Assembly (NCBI GenBank): GCA_012841225.1 | Contig: DUVD01000047.1 | Coordinates: 1-21,490, forward strand | Length of the DNA stretch: 21,490 nucleotides | Reading direction: 5' to 3' | Source: Fibrobacter sp. | GTDB taxonomy: Bacteria > Fibrobacterota > Fibrobacteria > Fibrobacterales > Fibrobacteraceae | The notes under the pieces: model-generated | The model's input: the letters and a program-made list of their open reading frames with translations, nothing else | What the model was told of the DNA's origin: nothing | Databases searched by the model: none | Part shown: positions 1 to 5,427 of the stretch, piece by piece | Position numbering within the stretch: position 1 is the stretch's first letter | How the letters are laid out: each line of letters opens with the position of its first letter | Position numbers and translations under genes: made by a program

Positions 1-8
1 TTAATTGC

Positions 9-57
9 ATCTAGAGAATCTATTTTTAGCCCGCTTATTTCTAAGCGGGTTATTTTT
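9..57 (+). repeat. Direct repeat, left copy (intact)
   Basis: The block matches 2874-2923 in the same orientation. Shared segments, in order: ATCTAGAGA (9-17), ATCTATTTTT (18-27), AGCC (28-31), and 21 identical bases at 36-56. The differences are small indels: the right copy has an extra T, an extra TAATC-type insert, and lacks the CGCT found here at 32-35. The two copies bracket the mannanase and regulator genes. Confidence 0.75.
28..57 (+). terminator. Intrinsic terminator, left copy of the flanking repeat
   Basis: An 8-bp perfect stem (CCCGCTTA at 30-37 with TAAGCGGG at 42-49) closes a TTTC loop, is extended by a G-T and an A-T pair, and is followed by ATTTTT. The T run lies on the plus-strand side, so it would stop a plus-strand gene ending left of the window. 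The minus-strand reading has no T run after the stem. A damaged copy of the same element lies at 2874-2923. Confidence 0.7.
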
Positions 58-66
58 GTATTTCTT

Positions 67-91
67 CAAAACCGAAAGCTAGGCTCTCGGT
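67..91 (-). terminator. Possible second hairpin downstream of the mannanase gene
   Basis: Positions 71-91 form a 9-bp stem with one mismatch around a TAG loop (ACCGAAAGC / GCTCTCGGT). On the minus strand it is followed by TTTT only, so it is a weak terminator at best. It could be a back-up behind the hairpin at 126-158. Confidence 0.35.
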
Positions 92-125
92 CCAAAATAA
101 GCCTTCTGGCGATGATGAAATGAAT

Positions 126-158
126 AAAAAATCCCTGCTTCTAATTCTGATTCAGGGA
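126..158 (-). terminator. Intrinsic terminator of the GH26 gene
   Basis: On the minus strand a stem TCCCTG...CAGGGA (158-153 with 137-132) is followed at once by six T residues (131-126). It lies 50 bp past the GH26 stop codon. The other strand has GTTTT after the stem, so weak bidirectional action is possible. Confidence 0.6.
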
Positions 159-207
159 GTTTTGAACTATGTTTGATTTTTACCGGACAACAATAGAGAA
201 TTTTTAG

Positions 208-1359
208 CTATCGCATTACTGAAAGTTTGTAGATGCTCTGTGCGCTTGCCTTGGGAACATCGATAGCGTGTTCGCCTGGGGTAAACTGTTGCACCTGGCT
301 TTGCCACAGAATCCGCCCCTGGTTATCGAACTGCACTACGCTTGCCTTAATGGCCTTGTCGGTCTGCATGTAGAGCTTACCGCCCTGGAGGCGGAGCCCG
401 CTATTGCTGAACTTTGCGTTGGATCTGATTACCGTGTTGTTGTCTAGCGACAAGACCTTCATCTTCGCGATGCCTGCCTTCCAGGCGTCCACGGCGGCAT
501 TGGACGTGTTGAGCGCCCAGTCCCCTTCTTCGTCCTTACTCTGGCTGAACCACATCACAGCAAACACGCGCGAGAAGTCCGTGGCGAAGTGCTCGAACAT
601 GTCGGTGATCCAGTCGGCCTTGCTGCCGCCCAGCTCGGAGCAGGAAATCTCGGCGATAAAGAGAGGCTTATTGATGTTTGCAAGAGCAGTATAGGCCTTC
701 ATGAACACTTGCGAAAAGGTCTGCCAGTTGGACCAGCTTTGACTCTTGCCCCAGTTGTAACCGTCGATAGAAATGTAGTCGACGTATTCATCGCCTGGAT
801 AGTTGCCTGTAAGACTGGTTCCACTCCCATGGTTCGAGGCGTTGGTGGTCCAGACCCATTTTACGTTGTTCACATTTTCTTCACGGAAAATATTCACGAT
901 GTGGCGGTAGGCCTCGGCGACATTGGCGTCAGTGTTCCCTGCATTTGCCTTGCCCACTCCCCAGTCGTACCAGTCGCCGTTGGCTTCGTGGAGCGGCCTG
1001 AGCCAGATTTCTTCGCTGTAGTTCTTGACGCCCTTTGCAAATTCGCGAACGTAGGTGTCGGTTTTGCCTTTTACGATATCTTGTGCGCCGTAGCCGTTTG
1101 CCATCCAAGTGACAACCAGCGTAGAGCCGTTATCCTTTGCGACATTGGCATACTGTTCAACATTATCCCAGTCGTTGATGTCGAACAGGGCAAAGTGGCT
1201 GATGAGGTCCATGTGCGTGCCCTGCAATTCCTGAAACGCGAGAACGTTTTCCTTTGTTGGCTGTGGGTATTGGCCAGGTCCACCGACCCAGGCCCCGATT
1301 TGGAATGCTAAAGCGGTCATAGGCAGAGTTCCTAATGTGAAGAGCAGTTTCTTGTACAT
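208..1359 (-). CDS. GH26 endo-beta-1,4-mannanase with secretion signal and C-terminal sorting-like domain
   Basis: Secreted enzyme of 383 aa, predicted to cut beta-mannan (mannan, gluco- or galactomannan) with retention of configuration. Residues 1-18 form a signal peptide with a likely cut after ALA. The catalytic barrel spans roughly 20-300. The acid/base is E125 in RPLHEANGDW, and the nucleophile is E237 in KPLFIAEIS; both contexts are typical of glycoside hydrolase family 26 (clan GH-A). Residues about 300-383 form a separate beta-rich tail with DNQGRILW, PGEHAIDVP and a final IYKLSV, resembling type IX secretion C-terminal domains; this is inferred from pattern only. The ATG has a modest GAGG upstream inside a GAGGCCTC palindrome. 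The stop is TAG. It diverges from the regulator at 1497. Exact substrate (mannan versus mixed glucan) cannot be told from sequence. Confidence 0.9.
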   Translation of the reverse strand: MYKKLLFTLGTLPMTALAFQIGAWVGGPGQYPQPTKENVLAFQELQGTHMDLISHFALFDINDWDNVEQYANVAKDNGSTLVVTWMANGYGAQDIVKGKTDTYVREFAKGVKNYSEEIWLRPLHEANGDWYDWGVGKANAGNTDANVAEAYRHIVNIFREENVNNVKWVWTTNASNHGSGTSLTGNYPGDEYVDYISIDGYNWGKSQSWSNWQTFSQVFMKAYTALANINKPLFIAEISCSELGGSKADWITDMFEHFATDFSRVFAVMWFSQSKDEEGDWALNTSNAAVDAWKAGIAKMKVLSLDNNTVIRSNAKFSNSGLRLQGGKLYMQTDKAIKASVVQFDNQGRILWQSQVQQFTPGEHAIDVPKASAQSIYKLSVMR

Positions 1360-1361
1360 GA

Positions 1362-1369
1362 GAGGCCTC
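1362..1369. promoter_or_regulatory. GAGGCCTC palindrome over the mannanase ribosome binding site
   Basis: A perfect 8-bp palindrome lies 2 bp before the mannanase ATG and contains its only Shine-Dalgarno-like bases (GAGG on the minus strand). It may be chance. It could also mask the ribosome site or bind a regulator. Confidence 0.2.
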
Positions 1370-1418
1370 GTTTTTTTAAGAAGAATGGAGTTTCTTTTGT
1401 TTTCACTAAAAAGTTAGG

Positions 1419-1447
1419 TTGTTTGTGAGTGATTAGAATCATAAATT
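1419..1447 (+). promoter_or_regulatory. Candidate promoter and operator of the regulator gene
   Basis: TTGTTT (1419-1424) and TAAATT (1442-1447) are spaced by 17 bp. The spacer holds an inverted repeat TGATT-AG-AATCA (1430-1441), a good position for operator binding. On the opposite strand TATGAT (1443-1438) could be a -10 for the mannanase gene, so the two promoters may overlap. No experimental support; box matches are partial. Confidence 0.35.
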
Positions 1448-1496
1448 ATTTATTTTTGTGCTAAAGTGTATCGAGTGTTATTTATGGAGAATTCGG

Positions 1497-2816
1497 ATGA
1501 CAATGAATGATTTTTACAAATGGCTTGAATCCGCAAATTTCAAGAATGGGGATCGGTTGCCATCAGTTCGCGAGGTGGCTTCGTCTTTGGGGGCATCGAC
1601 ATTTACCGTATTTCGTGTATACAAGGGCTTGACGGAACAGGGAAAGATTTATGCGGAACAAGGTAATGGTTACTTTTGGGGGAAGAAACCGGAAATTGTC
1701 ATTTCGGTACATGAGCGCGAGATGGAACGGGTAGAGCGACTTTTGCAGGAAAGCTGGGAATCTGGAAAATTTTCGGTGGATGCCCCGCTCCCTTCGATCA
1801 AGGACCTGTGCTCGGCCTATACAACGACCTTGGGAACAATGAGACGAACGCTGGAACAATTGCGCGAAAAGGGAATTCTAGAGCGCAAAGGGCAGGGCCG
1901 TTATTTTTTTAGGAATTCAAGGCCGAAAAGCTTAAAAACAAAGGAAATCTTCTTAATCATGCGCTGCAACTCTAACGGGGACTTCAATTGCCTCGGTGAA
2001 CGCGAACTCTCCTTTATGCAGAAGGTTTACGTAGAGTCGCACCGCAATAACCTCAAGGTTAAGGCTTTGGGCTATTTCGAAAAGGAGGAGACGTTCCTGG
2101 ATGCGAGCGGGAACTGGATCGAGTTAGAAGATTGCCGCGAATGCTTTGGCGCCATCGTATCGACCATGCTGGTGTTCCATGTGGGCAAACTGCTGGCGAA
2201 ACTCTCGTGTACGCGATTCCCCGTGTCGGTGTGGTGGGAGCATCCGCTGTACGATATCCCCCGCGCCCTAAAAAAGGAAAGGCGTTTCGCCTTTTTCAAC
2301 CTGGCTTTCGGCGAATTTCCAGGGCGTTTCGTTGGGCGTTACCTGAAGGAGCGAGGGATGGAGCGTGTGGCCTTTATTTCGCCTTACCACATGAGCATGT
2401 GGTCTGTTGACCGTCTACGGGGGCTAAAAAAGACGGGGTTGCAGGTTTACGAGGCGGTTGACACGACCCACGCAAGCCCTTACGACTTTACGCAGGAACC
2501 GTGGGCAAATGTTCGCTTTAGGCGGATTTTGATGAAGCTTGCGAAAAACATTCCGCCTGTAGATGCTTGGGTCGTTTCCAATGACAGGGTCGGTGTGGAA
2601 CTGCTTTCGCTTGTGAACCAAGGCAAGCTCAGGCGGGCGCCTTATATGGTTTCGTTTGACAATTCCACAGACAGCTACCGTAACCGCCTGGATTCCTTCG
2701 AATTCAATGTGAATGCACTTGCGGAGCAGTCCGTATTCCATCTCGTTTCGCCTGGCGTGACTTTGTCTAAAAAAAATGATTTCCGAGAGTTCTCCGGACA
2801 TGTGGCAGAAAAATGA
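1497..2816 (+). CDS. GntR/LacI-type regulator with two tandem winged-helix domains
   Basis: A 439-aa DNA-binding regulator, probably controlling the divergent mannanase gene. Residues about 1-65 are a GntR-type winged helix (LPSVREVASSLGASTFTVFR at 21-40, then GNGYF). Residues about 75-140 are a second one (LPSIKDLCSAYTTTLGTMRR at 98-117, then GQGRYFF). Residues about 150-430 look like a LacI-type periplasmic-binding sensor fold, with VDAWVVSNDRVGVELLS and MVSFDNS near the end as in sugar-sensing repressors. The ATG at 1497 is preferred because GGAGA lies 6 bp upstream; the longer reading from GTG 1458 adds 13 residues without a ribosome site. The ligand is unknown; a mannan-derived sugar is inferred from the neighbour only. 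It could act as repressor or activator. Confidence 0.8.
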   Translation: MTMNDFYKWLESANFKNGDRLPSVREVASSLGASTFTVFRVYKGLTEQGKIYAEQGNGYFWGKKPEIVISVHEREMERVERLLQESWESGKFSVDAPLPSIKDLCSAYTTTLGTMRRTLEQLREKGILERKGQGRYFFRNSRPKSLKTKEIFLIMRCNSNGDFNCLGERELSFMQKVYVESHRNNLKVKALGYFEKEETFLDASGNWIELEDCRECFGAIVSTMLVFHVGKLLAKLSCTRFPVSVWWEHPLYDIPRALKKERRFAFFNLAFGEFPGRFVGRYLKERGMERVAFISPYHMSMWSVDRLRGLKKTGLQVYEAVDTTHASPYDFTQEPWANVRFRRILMKLAKNIPPVDAWVVSNDRVGVELLSLVNQGKLRRAPYMVSFDNSTDSYRNRLDSFEFNVNALAEQSVFHLVSPGVTLSKKNDFREFSGHVAEK

Positions 2817-2873
2817 ATTGTATGGCTCTGGTATCGTTTTCATGATAATTCACTTCGGCAAAAGCATACTTGT

Positions 2874-2923
2874 ATCTAGAGATATCTATTTTTTAATCAG
2901 CCTATTTCTAAGCGGGTTATTTT
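2874..2923 (+). repeat. Direct repeat, right copy (decayed terminator)
   Basis: Same element as at 9-57. The four bases CGCT of the left stem arm are missing, so only about four weak pairs remain and the hairpin is broken, while the right arm and its T-rich tail (2903-2923) are unchanged. It lies 57 bp after the regulator stop. It therefore probably no longer works as that gene's terminator. Confidence 0.7.
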
Positions 2924-2941
2924 CTTAAAGAGTCTTTTCCA

Positions 2942-3592
2942 TCAAAAAAGCCAAGCAGAATTACCTATACAAATAAATTCAGCAAGACTTTCCACAATTT
3001 TATCAATAGATTTTTCTTCAATTGGACCAAGTCGTCCCTTTGAAACATATTGATTTTCTTTATAATCCCAAATTAAATACTCACCATTAAATTGAAATTT
3101 AGAGCTTCCTTCTTTGTGAAGCGATATATTGCTAAAAGCAATTGCAAGATTTTCTATACCATAATAAGTTTTAAAATCATTGAACTCCACAAAAGAAAAG
3201 CTATAGAATTTCGTTGTCCAGATTGCACCCTCAGGAAGTGAGAAACTTTCTGTGTCGACTGAGGAAAGCCCGTGAGTGACTCCGTTCAAAAAATATGTTG
3301 CTTCTATATAATTTTTTACTTGAATTTGTTTGTCTTTCAATTTATCATCATAAATAATATTCACTGAAGTTTTTCTTCGTAATTCCTTATACAACATTTC
3401 AGAAATGGCCAGCCCTTGATTCGATGAGAGCCCCTCCATTTTATTAAAAGGAATAACAACAAGAGTCCGTCCTTTCAATTTGGATTCTTGCTTTCCGTAA
3501 TTGCCATAATTCCAATTATGAGAAGGAATGGAACTATAACAACCCTATAAAATAAGACATAATCCGATGATATAAAAATTAAAACGAATCAA
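2942..3592 (-). pseudogene. Lipoprotein gene interrupted by an amber codon in its lipobox
   Basis: The readable downstream part starts at TTG 3478 and gives 178 aa, but that start has no ribosome site. Continuing upstream in frame gives GCYSSIPSHNW..., then TAG at 3547-3545, then a typical lipoprotein signal peptide, MIRFNFYIIGLCLIL, from a TTG at 3592 with AAGGA 8 bp before it. The lipobox thus reads L-stop-G-C; one base change from TCG would give LSGC, the same box used by the lipoprotein at 11569-12390. The mature part begins TLVVIPFNKMEGLSSNQGLA and has the look of CsgG/LpoB/FlgO-like outer-membrane lipoproteins, which is a weak match. TAG is an ordinary stop in neighbouring genes, so this is probably a nonsense mutation or a sequence error. 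The region is very AT-rich (10 of 60 G+C at 3301-3360). Confidence 0.65.
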
Positions 3593-3680
3593 TGGCAACG
3601 TCCTTGAGAATTACATAGCAAATCTTTAGTCCACAAAACGTGTTGAGCCTAATATTCATATAGGAAAAAAGTTTATTCAT
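3579..3680 (-). CDS. Possible 33-aa small ORF with a strong ribosome site
   Basis: ATG at 3680 is preceded by GAGGG with 5 bp spacing and runs for 33 codons (MNKLFSYMNIRLNTF...AIDSF) to TAA at 3581-3579. It overlaps the start of the amber-interrupted lipoprotein gene by 14 bp in another frame. It could be a translated leader that couples ribosomes to the lipoprotein start, a small protein, or chance. No family is recognised. The ribosome site is its main support. Confidence 0.3.
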   Translation of the reverse strand: MNKLFSYMNIRLNTFCGLKICYVILKDVAIDSF

Positions 3681-3702
3681 TTTTTCCCTCAAGATTATAG
3701 AC

Positions 3703-4338
3703 CTATATATTCTCTCGTCGCCTTTTCATTTCGGATCGTAAAAAGCGATAAAAATGAGGACCAAAGAACAAGATGTAATTAACACAAGCAAACAAAAGGC
3801 ATAGTGTCATTTGCCAGGCGCCAAAAAATGCCTGTTGTAAAAAAAGAACAATGGCCGAAAATAGAGCAATCCATTTCATTTTAATGCGCAGGATAAAGAA
3901 GAACAGTACTTCGTATTCGGGGTTGAGTGTTGCAATAGCAAAAAAATAAGTGCTAAGCATGAGCATAAAGCTATCGACAGGAACATTAAATACAAACGAC
4001 CCTATAATAGTGCCAAGCCACCCCAGAATGAAGTATAAAGTCAGCTTAAAATCGCCCCAACTTACGCGAAGAAATTTAAAAATGTAATACAAAAACCACC
4101 ATAAAAAAAGCATTAAAAAATCGTTAGTCAGAGGGATTGCTATAAAGGTAAATAGTCGCCAAATTTCGCCTTTTAATACAGCACTGGGATCTAAGAAAAG
4201 CAGTTCAGCAACTACTGGTTTTTTTAAAACAATAATAAACCCTATTACTTGCATGCAAATAAGGATAAAGCCGAGTTGCGGTACTTGCAACCAGCCTATT
4301 TTCTTTTCTAATTTTGAGATCCATTCGGGTAAAAGCAT
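3703..4338 (-). CDS. Rhomboid-like integral membrane protein, probably catalytically inactive
   Basis: A 211-aa protein with about six hydrophobic segments. GEIWRLFTFIAIP (about 57-69) matches the WR motif of the L1 loop in rhomboid proteases, and the LNPE after the fourth or fifth segment fits Der1/rhomboid-like folds. The GxSG catalytic serine motif is absent, and the only histidine (H195) lies after the last membrane segment, so the serine-histidine pair is missing. It is therefore likely a pseudorhomboid that binds or chaperones membrane proteins. The ATG at 4338 is chosen because GGGGAG lies 8 bp upstream; a TTG at 4398 would add 20 residues without such a site. The C-terminus is basic (KRRREN), so probably cytoplasmic. 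Stop is TAG. It diverges from the RidA-family gene. Confidence 0.65.
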   Translation of the reverse strand: MLLPEWISKLEKKIGWLQVPQLGFILICMQVIGFIIVLKKPVVAELLFLDPSAVLKGEIWRLFTFIAIPLTNDFLMLFLWWFLYYIFKFLRVSWGDFKLTLYFILGWLGTIIGSFVFNVPVDSFMLMLSTYFFAIATLNPEYEVLFFFILRIKMKWIALFSAIVLFLQQAFFGAWQMTLCLLFACVNYILFFGPHFYRFLRSEMKRRRENI

Positions 4339-4377
4339 AAATTCATCTCCCCAGAAACCCAACTCCAAAAATAATGC

Positions 4378-4394
4378 TATCTTATTTAAAGATA
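4378..4394. repeat. Inverted repeat between the rhomboid-like and RidA genes
   Basis: TATCTT (4378-4383) and AAGATA (4389-4394) flank a 5-base loop in the divergent intergenic region. It could be an operator for one or both genes. No convincing promoter could be fixed around it. Confidence 0.25.
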
Positions 4395-4412
4395 ACAAAG
4401 CGAGTTGACATT

Positions 4413-4925
4413 ATGATGAATATTTTTGAAAAGATTAAAAAATCGGGTTTAAATCTACCTGCTTGCCCTAAACCCCTCGCTTCTTACATGCCCGCGATTA
4501 GAATAAAAGATACTATTTACGTTTCTGGGCAGTTACCTACAGGAAAAAGCCCAATGCCCACCGGTGCTGTTCCCTCTGAGGTTAGCATAGAAGAGGCGCA
4601 AAAAGCGGCAGGGGTTTGTTTTCTTAATGCTCTCTCTGCGGCTGTTGATCTTATTAAAGAAACAGAGGACTTGCAATTGGTTCAAATTCAAGGCTTTGTG
4701 AAGTGTGATTCCTCGTTTACCGATATGCCTCTTGTGATTAACGGGGCTTCGGAACAAGCTCTTCAGCTAATGGAAGATAAAGGAACTCACGCTAGAACTG
4801 CAGTTGGCGTTTCTTCTTTGCCCAAAAATGCGCCTGTCGAAATCGCTTGTATTTTTAATGTGCTAGATGCAGGAATGCCTAGTTATAGCGGCCGTTACGA
4901 GTGGTTCGACCCTTCTAAAAACTAA
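4413..4925 (+). CDS. RidA/YjgF/UK114-family protein
   Basis: A 170-aa cytosolic protein of the RidA superfamily. Classical members hydrolyse reactive imines and enamines, such as 2-aminoacrylate made by PLP enzymes. Seen here: VSGQLPTG near residue 38, and the conserved end block HARTAVGVSSLPKNAPVEI with R128, equivalent in context to the substrate-carboxylate arginine of RidA. At 170 aa it is longer than E. coli RidA (about 128 aa) and resembles the longer YjgF-like subgroup, whose substrates are mostly unknown. Start: ATG 4413 has GAG 8 bp before it and is followed by a second ATG at 4416, which is equally possible. An upstream in-frame start at 4374 would overlap the divergent promoter region. 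Its stop overlaps the convergent HD-domain gene by 11 bp. Confidence 0.85.
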   Translation: MMNIFEKIKKSGLNLPACPKPLASYMPAIRIKDTIYVSGQLPTGKSPMPTGAVPSEVSIEEAQKAAGVCFLNALSAAVDLIKETEDLQLVQIQGFVKCDSSFTDMPLVINGASEQALQLMEDKGTHARTAVGVSSLPKNAPVEIACIFNVLDAGMPSYSGRYEWFDPSKN

Positions 4926-5427
4926 TCCGGCTTAGCCACTCTCTCATTTGAGCCAGTGGCACTTTTGCTGCTTTTTTTACCAATGCACTACCCGCTTCGG
5001 TAGCCATTTTCTGAGGGTCTGGTTGAATGCCTACACGACCTAAATCCAAACGATCAGCATCGTAACAGGTGTCTATTGTTTTGTGGCCGCTCGCATGTTC
5101 TGTTGTGTGATTGTAACAAGCGTGATGAAGTAAATCAAATCGTTCATTGTCTAAATCAAATAATTCTCCGCGGCATTCTTTAAGAAAAACAGCTGCACGA
5201 GGCCCGTGTTCGGGGTCGTAACCGTCATCAAAACGCCTAGAGTCATGAAAAAAAGAGAAAAGGCGAACCACAGTTTCATCTGCTCCTGTTTGGCGTGCAA
5301 GTAGCAAGCCGTTCGCTTCTACTTGATTCCAATGGTCTAAACCATGAATCGTATTCTCTGGAGTCATTTTTTGAGAAAACACAAAGGCCTGTAAAGCAGA
5401 AAAATCAATGGGCTCATTAAGCATCAT
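4915..5427 (-). CDS. HD-domain metal-dependent phosphohydrolase-like protein
   Basis: A 170-aa soluble protein with an HD-superfamily pattern: IHGLDHW (H28, H32), FFHDSRR (H61, D62), a His-rich stretch LLHHACYNHTTEH (100-111), and CYDADRLDLGRVG with D123 and D125. HD proteins hydrolyse phosphate esters or nucleotides using bound metal ions; the substrate here cannot be told. Its ATG overlaps the MutS stop as ATGA (5427-5424), so it is probably translated by ribosomes finishing mutS. It is the last gene of the long minus-strand cluster and ends in TAG inside the RidA gene on the other strand. A role in nucleotide clean-up linked to repair would be a guess from location only. Confidence 0.75.
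   Translation of the reverse strand: MMLNEPIDFSALQAFVFSQKMTPENTIHGLDHWNQVEANGLLLARQTGADETVVRLFSFFHDSRRFDDGYDPEHGPRAAVFLKECRGELFDLDNERFDLLHHACYNHTTEHASGHKTIDTCYDADRLDLGRVGIQPDPQKMATEAGSALVKKAAKVPLAQMREWLSRISF

Noticed and set aside
1..207. Mobile-element end or tRNA in the left flank
   Set aside because: Only hairpins and the terminator repeat are seen; no tRNA fold, transposase fragment or target-site duplication can be supported.
589..1311. A 240-codon plus-strand frame opposite the mannanase gene
   Set aside because: The minus strand encodes a clear GH26 with both catalytic glutamates. The plus frame has no ribosome site or known motif and comes from high-GC antisense.
1458..1496. GTG start giving 13 more residues on the regulator
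   Set aside because: No ribosome site at the right distance; GGAGA fits ATG 1497, and the longer form would run back toward the candidate -10.
2874..2923. Functional terminator after the regulator
   Set aside because: The left stem arm lacks four bases, leaving about four weak pairs.
3545..3547. Amber codon reassigned to an amino acid in this organism
   Set aside because: TAG ends the mannanase, rhomboid-like, HD-domain and surA genes at sensible places, so it is an ordinary stop here.
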